From Winogradskyella haliclonae (GTDB lineage: Bacteria; Bacteroidota; Bacteroidia; Flavobacteriales; Flavobacteriaceae): a stretch of DNA of 64,000 nt. Below, piece after piece: positions 16,601 to 25,777 of this stretch. The stretch spans positions 62,001 through 126,000 of the forward strand of contig NZ_BMDQ01000001.1 in the NCBI RefSeq assembly GCF_014635865.1. Reading direction: 5' to 3'. The notes under the pieces are model-generated. The model was not told the DNA's origin, made no database searches, and worked only from the letters and a program-made list of their open reading frames with translations. Made by a program: the position numbers and the translations under genes. Numbering within the stretch: the stretch's first letter is position 1; the number at the start of each line of letters is the position of its first letter.

Positions 16601-16673
16601 AGGCACAAAGTATTCATACTTGTCTTAACCAATGTCTATCTGCCCATTTTAGAGGTACTATCAAAATATGTAA

Positions 16674-17060
16674 GTGACATTCTACGAATCAAAAATTAAA
16701 CATATAAAAAACAGCTGTTTTTCTAATGACAAACAGATACAAACCGTAATAGGTATAAAGAACTATATTGATAACAATTACGAGTCTGATTTAAATTTAG
16801 AGTTACTATCACACGCCAAGTTTGTTTCTAAGTTTCATATGTTGCGACTTTTCAAAAAATATTACGGGCTAACACCAAGACAGTATTTAATTGATAAACG
16901 TATTTACAAATCTAAAGAGCTACTCACAAACGGTGCATCTGTGACAGAAACTTGCTTTGCAGTTGGGTTTGAAAGCTTAGGCTCGTTTAGCACATTATTT
17001 AAAACTAAAACGGGGAAATCACCTATAGATTTTAAAAAAAGAGCAACTTTCAAGAAGTGA
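16674..17060 (+). CDS. AraC-family DNA-binding protein, HTH domain only
   Basis: 128 residues starting at GTG: a short helical lead and two AraC helix-turn-helices (about 25-123: LELLSHAKFVSKFHMLRLFKKYYGLTPRQYLIDKRI, then VTETCFAVGFESLGSFSTLFKTKTGKSP). No ligand-binding domain is present. Immediately upstream in frame is ATG TAA (16668-16673) followed directly by the GTG. The normal start may thus have been lost, or the minimal ATG-stop may tune initiation. It precedes the VOC gene by 49 bp, a pairing often seen in flavobacteria; it probably controls that group. Confidence 0.8.
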   Translation: MTFYESKIKHIKNSCFSNDKQIQTVIGIKNYIDNNYESDLNLELLSHAKFVSKFHMLRLFKKYYGLTPRQYLIDKRIYKSKELLTNGASVTETCFAVGFESLGSFSTLFKTKTGKSPIDFKKRATFKK

Positions 17061-17109
17061 GATACGATTAAAGTTCTGAACTTCGAAGCTCTAATTAAAA
17101 ACATCAAAG

Positions 17110-17505
17110 ATGAAAGTAACATTAATTAGCATTCCGGTTCGAGACCAAGAAAAAGCTTTAAAATTTTATACCGAAAAATTAGGCTTCTTAAAGAAGAAGG
17201 ATGCGCCATTAGGCGGAGGCAATAGGTGGTTAACTTTAGTATCTCCAGAATGGCAAGATGGCCCAGAACTTTTATTAGAGCCAGCTCCAAATCATTTTGA
17301 GCCTTGCAAAGTGTTTCAAGATGCATTGATGGAAGCAGGGTTTCCTTATACGCAATTTGATGTTGAAAATGTTGACGCAGAATATGATAGACTGATAAAA
17401 CTAGGTGTAGAATTTAGTGTGAAACCTACAGAAATGGGAACTGCAAAGTTTGCTGTATTTAATGACACTTGTGGTAACAATATCCAAATTGTTGAAATGC
17501 TATAA
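17110..17505 (+). CDS. VOC-superfamily (glyoxalase/bleomycin-resistance-like) protein
   Basis: 131 residues, two beta-alpha-beta-beta-beta modules of the vicinal oxygen chelate fold. Seen: ISIPVRDQEKALKFYTEKLGF at the N-terminus, GPELLLEPAP, and a C-terminal AVFNDTCGNNIQIVE. Most VOC proteins bind a metal and act on small electrophiles or drugs; the substrate cannot be read here. Follows the AraC gene and precedes another VOC-like protein by 16 bp: probably one transcript. ATG start. Confidence 0.88.
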   Translation: MKVTLISIPVRDQEKALKFYTEKLGFLKKKDAPLGGGNRWLTLVSPEWQDGPELLLEPAPNHFEPCKVFQDALMEAGFPYTQFDVENVDAEYDRLIKLGVEFSVKPTEMGTAKFAVFNDTCGNNIQIVEML

Positions 17506-17521
17506 AAATAAAACTTACAAG

Positions 17522-18070
17522 ATGAAAAAAATTATTTCCTTACTAATCATAGCGCTCAGCATATTAAGCTGCAATGATGTTAAACGTGACAATACCTCTG
17601 AAAGAGAATTAAAGGCATTGCAATCTGAGATTGATAGCTTAAAAAGATTAAAGGTAAATAAGCCATCTGAAATAACTGAGCAAATTGCTACGTTCTTAAC
17701 ATTCCAAGATAATAATGCAGAGAAGGCAATGAATTTTTATGTAGAATTGTTTAATAATTCAGAGATTGTCAACGTAAAGAGATGGGGGAAAGACGCTCCT
17801 ATTGAAGAAGGTAAGATCATGCATGCCACTTTTATTATAGACGGAAATTTGTTTATGTGTAGTGATAGTCCGCCTATTCACGATTGGGATTTTTCACCAG
17901 CGGTTTCTAATTACATAGAATGCGAAGATGAAAATGAACTTGAGCAATTATTTTCAAAATTATCCGAAAACGGTAATGTGACCATGCCATTAAACAATTA
18001 TGGCTTTAGTCAAAAGTTTGGATGGGTCATTGATAAATTTGGTGTTTCATGGCAATTGAACTTAAAATAA
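17522..18070 (+). CDS. lipoprotein with PhnB/3-demethylubiquinone-methyltransferase-like VOC domain
   Basis: 182 residues from ATG 17522 (the frame is open further upstream into the VOC gene, but this ATG precedes a proper signal). The signal ends at ALSILSC, lipidated Cys17. A short coiled-coil-like stretch (ELKALQSEIDSLKRLK) leads to the VOC domain: IATFLTFQDNNAEKAMNFYVELF, HATFIIDGNLFMCSDS, and FGWVIDKFGVSWQLNL. Lipid-anchored VOC proteins are unusual, since PhnB-like proteins are normally cytoplasmic. The N-terminal anchor may have been gained by fusion. Function unknown. Confidence 0.82.
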   Translation: MKKIISLLIIALSILSCNDVKRDNTSERELKALQSEIDSLKRLKVNKPSEITEQIATFLTFQDNNAEKAMNFYVELFNNSEIVNVKRWGKDAPIEEGKIMHATFIIDGNLFMCSDSPPIHDWDFSPAVSNYIECEDENELEQLFSKLSENGNVTMPLNNYGFSQKFGWVIDKFGVSWQLNLK

Positions 18071-18073
18071 AAA

Positions 18074-18487
18074 ATGAAAACATCAGGTTACTCTGGCACG
18101 CCACTAGCAAAAAAACTCGGTATTAAGAATGGGTTTAAAATTAAAATAGTTAATGAACCTGAAGGCTATTTTGAATTGTTTCTTGATCTTCCTGAAGATT
18201 TAAAAAAAATAGCAGATATAAAAACGAAAAAGGATTTTATACATTTTTTTACTAAAAATGCTTCTCAACTTGATAACGCTATTAAAGAGTTAAAACAAGA
18301 AATGGAACAGAATGGAATGCTATGGATTTCATGGCCAAAAAAGGCTTCAAAAGTTGAAACTGACCTTAATGGAAATATCGTAAGAGAAATTGGATTAAAA
18401 AATGGACTTGTAGACATCAAGGTTTGTGCTATAAATGATGTTTGGTCTGGATTAAAATTTGTTATTCCGGTTAAAGATAGAGTGTAA
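18074..18487 (+). CDS. DUF3052 family protein
   Basis: 137 residues. The pattern SGYSGTPLAKKLGIKNG at the N-terminus, MLWISWPKKASKVETDL in the middle and LVDIKVCAINDVWSGLKFV at the end is characteristic of DUF3052. Cytoplasmic, no signal. It starts 3 bp after the lipoprotein stop, so it belongs to the AraC-VOC-lipoprotein transcript. Function of the family is unknown. Followed by a shared bidirectional terminator. Confidence 0.88.
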   Translation: MKTSGYSGTPLAKKLGIKNGFKIKIVNEPEGYFELFLDLPEDLKKIADIKTKKDFIHFFTKNASQLDNAIKELKQEMEQNGMLWISWPKKASKVETDLNGNIVREIGLKNGLVDIKVCAINDVWSGLKFVIPVKDRV

Positions 18488-18527
18488 AAAAACGTACAGT
18501 AACGTATAATTTTCATCTAGAAAATAC

Positions 18528-18562
18528 AAAAGCCATAACCTAAAATTAGATTATGGCTTTTT
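18528..18562. terminator. bidirectional intrinsic terminator
   Basis: AAAAGCCATAA (18528-18538) pairs with TTATGGCTTTT (18551-18561) around a 12-nt loop, with T and A tracts on opposite sides. It lies between the convergent DUF3052 gene and the outer-membrane protein gene and would serve both. Confidence 0.85.
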
Positions 18563-18582
18563 GACTCAAAATATTGATTGAT

Positions 18583-19698
18583 TTAGTCTAAGTCCCAACG
18601 AAGTCCTAATGATATATTATTCTGGTCAAATGCTTGGTCTTTAAACAATGGGCTTAAATCGTATTTAGCATATACTGCTAAGTCTCCCCATCCAATATAT
18701 CCACTAAGACCATAAACAAAGTTTGAAGCATTAAAATTACGCTTCTCTTTGCTTTTTACTCGGTTACCATCAGCGTCATCGTAAACTAATTTTTGCATAG
18801 AACCTAGTCTTACTCCTCCATAACCTCCAATGCCAACTCTTAACTTATTGTCTGTAAAATAACGTACGCGATTACTGTACTCTCTTTTAGTTGATGGTCC
18901 AAATTCGAAATGTACTGGCAATACTAAATTGGTAACTCTAAATTTGGCGCTTTTAAGGTTTAAAGAAAAATCTTGTAATGTGGTTACATCTCCATTCTGC
19001 ACAAAATATCTATTGTTTTTGATGTCAAACTTATTCCATTGAAATGAAAACCCGTAGTTAAGTCTTACAAAGTTAGAATTCTTAAATAAGCGTGTACGCC
19101 ATGCCCATCCAAGTTCTACAAACCCAGAGCCTCCTAGTTTATAAGGTGAGTCATCTAAACCTTGACCATCACCAATAGCATTATTAAACCCTATTGCAAA
19201 AACCATTCTATTCGTAGTACGAATATCGTATTTAGGTGGTTTTCTTTTTCCTGATTTTATAGAAAACCCTATTCTGCTTCCATCTTCTCTATCTGCTACA
19301 AAACCTATGTAAGATGAGTTTTCGCTATCTAAATTCTCCGCATAAGGATTTCTTTCTACCAATGCTATTTTTTTATCGATAATTGCTAAGCGGTCTTCAA
19401 TGTTTGCAGCTCTCTTTTTTGCAGCTTCTTTTTTTAATCTTTCTGCTTCTCCTGCAGTAATTTTCCCCTCATCAAGCTGTCTGTTTATCCCTTCGATGTC
19501 AGCTTTTAGAAAATCCCGCTCTTGAGTTTCAATACGTTTCTTTTCTGCTTTTAAATTACTTATCTGCGCCATTTTATAAGCTTCCGTAGTACTTATAATA
19601 GAATCTTTTTTAGTTTCTTTTTGCTTTTCTTGAGCACTAATATTGCATACAAATAAGCATAGGGCTAGTGCTACAACATATTTTGTAATTGTTGTCAT
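18583..19698 (-). CDS. outer-membrane beta-barrel protein with N-terminal coiled coil
   Basis: 371 residues: signal peptide (1-22, ending NISAQ), a charged coiled coil (about 45-115, rich in Glu/Lys/Arg) and a C-terminal beta-barrel of alternating strands ending in the aromatic-poor LGLRWDLD. The barrel holds YIGFVADREDGSRIGFSIKSGKRKPP and repeated GG/GWGDLAVYAKYD strands typical of small flavobacterial porin-like proteins. The coiled coil in the periplasm could span to peptidoglycan. It lies downstream of an ECF sigma/anti-sigma pair on the same strand and may be its target or operon member. No specific function. Confidence 0.78.
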   Translation of the reverse strand: MTTITKYVVALALCLFVCNISAQEKQKETKKDSIISTTEAYKMAQISNLKAEKKRIETQERDFLKADIEGINRQLDEGKITAGEAERLKKEAAKKRAANIEDRLAIIDKKIALVERNPYAENLDSENSSYIGFVADREDGSRIGFSIKSGKRKPPKYDIRTTNRMVFAIGFNNAIGDGQGLDDSPYKLGGSGFVELGWAWRTRLFKNSNFVRLNYGFSFQWNKFDIKNNRYFVQNGDVTTLQDFSLNLKSAKFRVTNLVLPVHFEFGPSTKREYSNRVRYFTDNKLRVGIGGYGGVRLGSMQKLVYDDADGNRVKSKEKRNFNASNFVYGLSGYIGWGDLAVYAKYDLSPLFKDQAFDQNNISLGLRWDLD

Positions 19699-19758
19699 TG
19701 TTCGTTTTTTTAAAATTAATGATTTAGGTTTTTTGTTCCTTTTTTGATTGATTATACT

Positions 19759-20571
19759 CTAATTATTACGCTGGGCAACTGCAGTTTTTACCTTTTTGTA
19801 ATTGTCTTTTAACGTTTCATAAATACGAGTTCTAAAAGATTCTCCCATTGCCTCTTCAACGTCTTGAAGTAACGCATCTGCATTAACGATATTAGAACTT
19901 TTCTTCACCGCTTTGTCAATAAGCAATTCTCTATTTGCAACCTTTAAAAGTGAGTCTATTTGTTGATCTGTGACTGTATTCTTATTTTTTGATTTCACCT
20001 CTTGCATCACGCTAGCTACAGAGTTTAATTCTACCTCTAATTTTGGTGTCATCAACTCTTGAGGTGTCTTTTTAAGCTCTAAATTATCTGTTCTTTGCGG
20101 CACTTGTTTTTCAACTTTGGCCACATCATTCGTTACCGATTTAAGAATAACCTTATTAATCGTTTTAACTTGATTCACGTTCTTCTTAATAACAGTTTTT
20201 GGTGCTTCAGTTTGGGTTTCTACTTCTTTAATCGCGTCATCTTTTTCTATAGCAACAATATCTTCTGTCACAGTTTTATTAATATCTATAACCTTCTCTT
20301 CTGCTTTTGGTTGTATGATGTTCTTAATCTCATCTTTAACTATGCTGTTGTCTATTGAGGTTTCATCTTGTTGTCCAAAATATGAAATGGACACAAAAAT
20401 CAATGCTGCAATACTTGCCGCAATACCAAACCACCAAAAGGATGCTTTTTTGCTACGCTTATGATCAGCATCTAACTGCTCAGATAGCTTAGACCATGCT
20501 TCTGCAGACGGTGTAACCGTGCGCTGCTCTAGCTTGTCTTTTATTTGTTCTTCAAATTTAATTGGTGCCAT
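19759..20571 (-). CDS. single-pass membrane protein, probable anti-sigma partner
   Basis: 270 residues: a cytoplasmic N-terminus (1-42, FEEQIKDKLEQRTVTPSAEAWSKLSEQLD), one membrane segment (about 43-66, FWWFGIAASIAALIFVSISYFG) and a long Lys/Glu/Val-rich periplasmic part. It overlaps the ECF sigma gene by 14 bp. The topology and overlap are those of an anti-sigma factor, although I see no zinc-binding anti-sigma HxxxCxxC motif. The N-terminal PSAEAWSKLSEQL block recurs in flavobacterial proteins next to sigma factors. Role is inferred from context. Confidence 0.72.
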   Translation of the reverse strand: MAPIKFEEQIKDKLEQRTVTPSAEAWSKLSEQLDADHKRSKKASFWWFGIAASIAALIFVSISYFGQQDETSIDNSIVKDEIKNIIQPKAEEKVIDINKTVTEDIVAIEKDDAIKEVETQTEAPKTVIKKNVNQVKTINKVILKSVTNDVAKVEKQVPQRTDNLELKKTPQELMTPKLEVELNSVASVMQEVKSKNKNTVTDQQIDSLLKVANRELLIDKAVKKSSNIVNADALLQDVEEAMGESFRTRIYETLKDNYKKVKTAVAQRNN

Positions 20572-21121
20572 AACTGGTCTTATTTAAGTCTTTTATTTTT
20601 TGCTGAAGCAATTGTCTTGCTTTGTATAATTGCGATTTTGATGTACCTTCAGAAATCTGAAGCATCTCAGCAATTTCATAATGTTTATATCCCTCAATGG
20701 CGTACATAACAAACACCATTTTGTAACCTTCTGGCAAACTATCTATCAAACGTTGAATTTCTGCAACTTCAATGTTAGAATTAATACTATCTGTTGAATT
20801 TTGCTTAAAATCGACTTCTTCTACAGGAAACTCTAACTGCTTTTTGCTTCGTAAAAACGAGATCGATTCTCTAACCATAATGCGGCGTATCCAACCTTCG
20901 AAGCTACCTTCACTTTTAAAGCTTTTTAAATGCTTAAAAACTTTAAAAAAACCATTAAGCATTACCTCTTCGGCTTGATACACATCCTTAACATAATAAC
21001 GGCATACACTTAGCATTTTGGGCGCATGCAACTCATACAATATATACTGTGCTTCGCGATTGTTCTTCGCTGCTTTTGCTATGAGTTTCTTTTCGTTGTT
21101 ATGAAGTTGAATGACTTTCAT
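20558..21121 (-). CDS. ECF-type RNA polymerase sigma factor
   Basis: 187 residues with region 2 (about 25-95: AQYILYELHAPKMLSVCRYYV, then SEGSFEGWIRRIMVRESISFLR) and region 4 (about 125-180: IDSLPEGYKMVFVMYAIEGYKHYEIAEMLQISEGTSKSQLYKARQLL). It directs polymerase to a small regulon, probably envelope-related given the downstream anti-sigma-like protein and outer-membrane protein. ATG at 21121; the 14-bp overlap with the next gene implies coupled translation. The 134-bp upstream region holds a 7-bp inverted repeat. Confidence 0.92.
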   Translation of the reverse strand: MKVIQLHNNEKKLIAKAAKNNREAQYILYELHAPKMLSVCRYYVKDVYQAEEVMLNGFFKVFKHLKSFKSEGSFEGWIRRIMVRESISFLRSKKQLEFPVEEVDFKQNSTDSINSNIEVAEIQRLIDSLPEGYKMVFVMYAIEGYKHYEIAEMLQISEGTSKSQLYKARQLLQQKIKDLNKTSYGTN

Positions 21122-21140
21122 TCTGCGTTCTAGTTGTGAT

Positions 21141-21172
21141 GATTTGCACTTCTATTTATAAAGACGCAAATC
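21141..21172. promoter_or_regulatory. inverted repeat upstream of the ECF sigma gene
   Basis: GATTTGC (21141-21147) and GCAAATC (21166-21172) are perfect inverted copies with an 18-bp spacer, 20-51 bp upstream of the sigma ATG. It may be an operator or a leader hairpin. Position is the only support. Confidence 0.35.
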
Positions 21173-21255
21173 GTTTTATTTTGGTTGCCTGAAGCTAAAA
21201 ATTATTTATTTGAATTGGTGAAATACCAATAAAATCAATACATTATAGTTGAAAA

Positions 21256-22233
21256 TTATTTTTTACGTTCTATAACGTAATTGACCATCAAGATTAATGA
21301 AGCCTTAAATTCTGATTCTGGATAGCCCGTCAATAAGTCTAAGGCTTCTTTTTGAAATGCTATCATTTTCTTTTCGGCATAATCCAATCCGCCTTTTTCG
21401 ATTACAAAATCAATAACCTCTTTAACACGCTTCTTGTCTTTATTATGATTCTTTACAGAATTAATCAGCCAAGACTTTTCCTTTTTTGAAGCATGGTTCA
21501 GTGCATATATTAAAGGCAAAGTCATCTTTTGTTCTTTAATATCGATACCTGTTGGCTTTCCTATTTTGGTTTCGCCATAATCAAATAAATCGTCTTTAAT
21601 CTGAAATGCCATACCTATGAGTTCACCAAACTTCCGCATGTTTTCAACCTCTGGTGAATTTGGTTTTACTGAAGCTGCTCCAAGGCTACAACAAGCAGCA
21701 ACTAACGTTGCTGTTTTCTGACGGATGATTTCGTAATATATAGCTTCAGTAATATCTAGTTGACGAGCTTTTTCTATCTGAAGCAATTCGCCTTCACTCA
21801 TTTCTCTAACAGCTACAGAGATGATTTTGAGTAAGTCAAAATCGTTATTATCTATTGATAATAGTAATCCTTTTGACAATAAGTAATCACCTATAAGAAC
21901 AGCGATTTTATTTTTCCAAAGTGCATTTATGGAGAAAAATCCTCGACGACGATTACTATCATCTACAACATCATCATGGACAAGTGTTGCAGTATGAATA
22001 AGCTCGATTACAGATGCCCCACGATAGGTGCGTTCACTGACCTGACCATTATTCATCATCTTTGCCACTAGAAAGACAAACATAGGTCGCATTTGTTTTC
22101 CTTTTCGGTTTACAATATAATGGGTAATTCTATTAAGAAGCGGCACCTTGCTTGACATAGCGAGTTGAAACTTTTGTTCGAAAAGCTCCATTTCGTAAGC
22201 AATGGGTTGTTTTATTTGTTCGGTAATTTTCAC
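21256..22233 (-). CDS. polyprenyl (isoprenoid chain) diphosphate synthase
   Basis: 325 residues, trans-prenyltransferase. Seen: the first aspartate-rich motif HDDVVDDSNRRRG (Asp87, Asp88, Asp91, Asp92), KMTLPLIYALNHA, and the second motif FQIKDDLFDYGE. It would extend isopentenyl diphosphate to the long chain used for menaquinone or carrier lipid; chain length cannot be judged reliably by eye. Starts at GTG (22233), since the family N-terminus KITEQIKQPIAYEMELFEQKF begins there. Lies 42 bp downstream of rlmN on the same strand. Confidence 0.9.
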   Translation of the reverse strand: MKITEQIKQPIAYEMELFEQKFQLAMSSKVPLLNRITHYIVNRKGKQMRPMFVFLVAKMMNNGQVSERTYRGASVIELIHTATLVHDDVVDDSNRRRGFFSINALWKNKIAVLIGDYLLSKGLLLSIDNNDFDLLKIISVAVREMSEGELLQIEKARQLDITEAIYYEIIRQKTATLVAACCSLGAASVKPNSPEVENMRKFGELIGMAFQIKDDLFDYGETKIGKPTGIDIKEQKMTLPLIYALNHASKKEKSWLINSVKNHNKDKKRVKEVIDFVIEKGGLDYAEKKMIAFQKEALDLLTGYPESEFKASLILMVNYVIERKK

Positions 22234-22275
22234 TGTAATACAAAGATACGACCTAATCTATTTTTGGACTAGTAT

Positions 22276-23316
22276 TTACGTCTTATTTGCCAATTGCCCA
22301 CAAGCAGCGTCTATATCTTTACCGCGACTACGACGAACAGTCACCGTGATATTATTAGTTTCTAAAACTGACACATACATATCTATGGCTTTTGAACTGG
22401 CTTGTTGAAACATGCCGTCGTCTATTGGGTTATATTCTATAAGGTTGACTTTACTTGGTGCAAATTTGCAGAATTGCACTAAGGCATCTACATCTTTTCG
22501 CTGATCGTTAATACCATCCCACACTACATACTCATACGTTATTCTATTCTTCGTTTTTGAATACCAATATTCTAAAGCTTCTCGTAAGTCATTTAAAGGA
22601 AACGTAGCATTAAAAGGCATAATAGAAGTACGAACCTCATCAATTGCAGAATGTAAGGATACAGCCAACTTAAACTTTACTTCGTCATCTGCCATCTTCT
22701 TAATCATCTTTGGCACTCCAGATGTGGAAACTACTATTCGTTTTGGCGACATGCCTAAACCTTCATCAGAAGTAATTTTATCTATGGCCTTGATGACGTT
22801 TTTATAATTCATCAAAGGTTCTCCCATGCCCATAAATACAATATTACTCAACGGACGATTATGGTATAAACGACTTTCGTTATCAATAGCTACAACTTGA
22901 TCGTAGATTTCATCGGGATTAAGGTTACGCATACGTTTTAGGCGGGCTGTAGCACAAAACTTACAATCTAAACTACAACCCACTTGAGAAGATACACAAG
23001 CTGTTGTCCGAGTAGCTGTAGGAATAAGAACAGACTCTACAACTAAATCGTCATGAAGCCTTACGGCATTTTTAATAGTACCATCTTCACTTCGTTGCAT
23101 TTGATCTACACGGATATGGTTAATGACAAAATTATCTTCGAGTATCTGCCTAGTTTTCAAAGAGATATTAGTCATGTCCTCAAAACTATGCGCAGATTTT
23201 TGCCACAACCATTCATACACTTGATTACCACGAAAGGCCTTATCACCATTATTTACAAAAAACTCACGAAGTTGGTCTTTGGTTAATGCGCGTATGTCTT
23301 TTTTCTTAATTTCCAT
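22276..23316 (-). CDS. rlmN: dual-specificity 23S rRNA/tRNA adenine C2-methyltransferase RlmN
   Basis: 346 residues from ATG 23316; the frame is open 20 codons further, but that stretch is hydrophobic and unlike the family. Radical-SAM enzyme that methylates A2503 of 23S rRNA and A37 of some tRNAs. Seen: cluster ligands Cys114, Cys118 and Cys121 (GCSLDCKFCATA), GMGEPLMNY, VSTSGVPK, and the C-terminal acceptor cysteine in DIDAACGQL. Upstream a strong terminator isolates it from queA, so it needs its own promoter within about 45 bp. Confidence 0.95.
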   Translation of the reverse strand: MEIKKKDIRALTKDQLREFFVNNGDKAFRGNQVYEWLWQKSAHSFEDMTNISLKTRQILEDNFVINHIRVDQMQRSEDGTIKNAVRLHDDLVVESVLIPTATRTTACVSSQVGCSLDCKFCATARLKRMRNLNPDEIYDQVVAIDNESRLYHNRPLSNIVFMGMGEPLMNYKNVIKAIDKITSDEGLGMSPKRIVVSTSGVPKMIKKMADDEVKFKLAVSLHSAIDEVRTSIMPFNATFPLNDLREALEYWYSKTKNRITYEYVVWDGINDQRKDVDALVQFCKFAPSKVNLIEYNPIDDGMFQQASSKAIDMYVSVLETNNITVTVRRSRGKDIDAACGQLANKT

Positions 23317-23353
23317 TAAATGCAAAAGTAATGAAAAGCAAATAAGCGTTTTC

Positions 23354-23400
23354 ATTAAAAAAAGCCTCTTAAACATTAACTTAAACGTTTAAGAGGCTTT
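23354..23400 (-). terminator. intrinsic terminator of queA
   Basis: A perfect 14-bp stem, AAAGCCTCTTAAAC (23361-23374) with GTTTAAGAGGCTTT (23387-23400), followed on the minus strand by seven T. It lies 20 bp after the queA stop. On the plus strand it lacks a transcript to end. Confidence 0.9.
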
Positions 23401-23419
23401 CTAATTTATATGATTATTA

Positions 23420-24469
23420 CTAGATGATTAACATCGCATCACCATAAGAATAGAATTTGTATTTTTCTTTTACTGCTTCTGCATAAGCTTCTTTCATAAA
23501 ATCATGACCTGCAAATGCAGAAACCATCATCAGTAAGGTTGATTTTGGTGTATGAAAGTTTGTAATCATACAGTTAGCAATACTAAAATCATATGGCGGG
23601 AAAATAAACTTATTAGTCCAACCCATATAAGGATTTAATGTTCCGCTTGAAGACACAGAGCTCTCAATAGTTCGCATTGATGTCGTACCTACTGCACAAA
23701 TACGTTTCTTCTTTGCTTGACCATTATTAATAATATCAGCTGCAGCTTGTTTGATTTCGATTTCTTCACTATCCATTTTATGCTTAGATAAATCTTCAAC
23801 CTCAACTGGATTAAATGTCCCTAAACCAACATGTAATGTTACTTCTGCACGCTCTACACCTTTAATCTCTAAACGCTTTAATAAATGCTTTGAAAAGTGT
23901 AGACCTGCAGTAGGTGCAGCAACTGCACCTTCTCTACTAGCAAAAATAGTTTGATAACGCTCTTCATCTTCTGGCTCAACATCTCTCTTGATATATTTTG
24001 GCAAAGGTGTTTCACCAAGCTCTGTCAATTTTGCTCTAAAATCACTATAAGACCCGTCATAAAGGAAACGTAATGTTCGCCCTCTAGATGTTGTATTATC
24101 AATAACCTCAGCTACTAATGTTTCATCGTCTCCAAAGTATAATTTGTTTCCAATTCTAATTTTACGTGCCGGATCAACCAATACATCCCAAAGACGTTGA
24201 TCTTGATTTAATTCTCTTAATAAGAACACCTCAATTCGTGCTCCTGTTTTTTCTTTATTGCCATAAAGTCGCGCAGGAAACACTTTAGTATTATTTAAGA
24301 TCATCACATCGCCTTCATCAAAATAATCGATAACATCTTTAAACATTTTATGCTCGATGGTCTGGTTTGCTCTGTCTAAAACCATTAAACGTGACTCATC
24401 TCTATGTTCTGCAGGATGCTCGGCTAGTAATTCTTCAGGAAGCTCAAAGTTGAAGTGTGATAATTTCAT
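23420..24469 (-). CDS. queA: S-adenosylmethionine:tRNA ribosyltransferase-isomerase QueA
   Basis: 349 residues. Transfers and isomerises the ribosyl part of SAM to preQ1-modified tRNA in queuosine synthesis. Seen: [31 protein letters not shown] at the N-terminus, [21 protein letters not shown], the [13 protein letters not shown] motif and [14 protein letters not shown], then the C-terminal [12 protein letters not shown] region (here [19 protein letters not shown]). ATG start. Separated from aroA by 70 bp and ended by a strong terminator. Confidence 0.96.
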   Translation of the reverse strand: MKLSHFNFELPEELLAEHPAEHRDESRLMVLDRANQTIEHKMFKDVIDYFDEGDVMILNNTKVFPARLYGNKEKTGARIEVFLLRELNQDQRLWDVLVDPARKIRIGNKLYFGDDETLVAEVIDNTTSRGRTLRFLYDGSYSDFRAKLTELGETPLPKYIKRDVEPEDEERYQTIFASREGAVAAPTAGLHFSKHLLKRLEIKGVERAEVTLHVGLGTFNPVEVEDLSKHKMDSEEIEIKQAAADIINNGQAKKKRICAVGTTSMRTIESSVSSSGTLNPYMGWTNKFIFPPYDFSIANCMITNFHTPKSTLLMMVSAFAGHDFMKEAYAEAVKEKYKFYSYGDAMLII

Positions 24470-24539
24470 GTATAACTATTATTTTTTTGAATTGGCAAAT
24501 ATACAATCTCGAGATAGGGGTTGTCAAGTAAACTGGCAA

Positions 24540-25766
24540 TTATTTAATCTGAAAACCAACATGTACCAAATCCTTCCAAAAATCAGGATAAGATTTAGAG
24601 ACTACATCAGCCTCTTTAATTAAGATTGAAGTCTTTAAAGCCAATGGCGCAAATGCCATTGCCATACGGTGATCCTTGTAAGTTTCTATTTCGATTTCAG
24701 AATTAATGGCATCAGCAACATCCAAAACCAAAGCATCGTTAGTCACCGAGATATTTGCACCAAGCTTAGACAATTCATTTTGAAGCGCGACTAGTCTATC
24801 CGTTTCTTTAATTTTTAGTGTATGTAATCCTGTTAAGTGACAACTTATGCCTAAACCAAAAGCTGTTACTGAAATGGTTTGTGCAATATCTGGAGCGTTG
24901 CTTAAATCAAGACTGATTTTGGAGTCTTGACTGACAATTGATGATTTGCTAAGCGTGATATTATTTTCTGAGTAAGACGTCTCAACTCCAAACTGCTTAT
25001 AAATTTTAGCCAGAGCAGAATCACCTTGAAGTGAGTCTTTTTTATAAGACGATAATTCTATTTTGGTACCAACTTCACTTAACGCAACAATGCTATAAAA
25101 ATATGATGCTGAAGACCAATCCGATTCTACGACTAGGGTTTGCGGCTTTAGTTCTTCTTGCTTTGGGTCTATAGTGATGACATTTCCTTCAAATGAATTT
25201 TCTACACCAATTTGGTCTAATAAACCTAGTGTCATTTTTATGTATGGAACCGATGTAATTTTCCCATCTAAAGTTAGTTCTAGTCCATTTTCTAGACTTG
25301 AGGCAATTAACAACAATGCCGAAATATACTGACTACTTACATTAGCTTCAAGTCTCACTTTATGTTTAGCTAACTTCCTACCTCTAATTTTTAATGGTGG
25401 AAAGCCATCATTCTCTAAATAAGAAATATCCGCTCCTAAAGCAATTAATGCATCAACCAAAATGCCTATTGGTCGCTCTTTCATTCTTGGTGAGCCAGTT
25501 AAAATAGTATCTCTTCCTTCTTGAATTGAAAAATACGCTGTTAAAAAACGCATGGCAGTACCTGCATGATGAATATCTATTAACTGTTCATCTGACGCTA
25601 AGGCTTTTTGCATTAAACTAGAATCATCAGAATTGGACGAATTCTCAATCTTAATATTAGGGTAAAGTGCTTGAAGAATCAGCAATCTATTGGCCTCACT
25701 CTTTGAGCCAGTAATTGCAATCTTTGATGATGCTTTTGTATACGATTTTTGCAGATGTAATGTCAT
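24540..25766 (-). CDS. aroA: 3-phosphoshikimate 1-carboxyvinyltransferase AroA
   Basis: 408 residues, EPSP synthase of the shikimate pathway. Seen: ITGSKSEANRLLILQAL (phosphoenolpyruvate/shikimate-3-phosphate site), HAGTAMRFLTAYF, SPRMKERPIGILVDAL, SSQYISALLL, and the late motif LKIKETDRLVALQNEL with YKDHRMAMAFAPLAL. It lacks the usual LPGSKS lettering (here ITGSKS) and is slightly short, as in other Bacteroidota. It supplies chorismate for the aromatic amino acid operon at 32-36 kb. ATG start with a stable hairpin 11 bp upstream. Confidence 0.95.
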   Translation of the reverse strand: MTLHLQKSYTKASSKIAITGSKSEANRLLILQALYPNIKIENSSNSDDSSLMQKALASDEQLIDIHHAGTAMRFLTAYFSIQEGRDTILTGSPRMKERPIGILVDALIALGADISYLENDGFPPLKIRGRKLAKHKVRLEANVSSQYISALLLIASSLENGLELTLDGKITSVPYIKMTLGLLDQIGVENSFEGNVITIDPKQEELKPQTLVVESDWSSASYFYSIVALSEVGTKIELSSYKKDSLQGDSALAKIYKQFGVETSYSENNITLSKSSIVSQDSKISLDLSNAPDIAQTISVTAFGLGISCHLTGLHTLKIKETDRLVALQNELSKLGANISVTNDALVLDVADAINSEIEIETYKDHRMAMAFAPLALKTSILIKEADVVSKSYPDFWKDLVHVGFQIK

Positions 25767-25777
25767 AGAAAATAAAC

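Noticed and set aside
23317-23376. Hydrophobic N-terminal extension of RlmN (possible signal peptide)
   Set aside because: RlmN is cytoplasmic and the family begins at ATG 23316. The extension overlaps the queA terminator.
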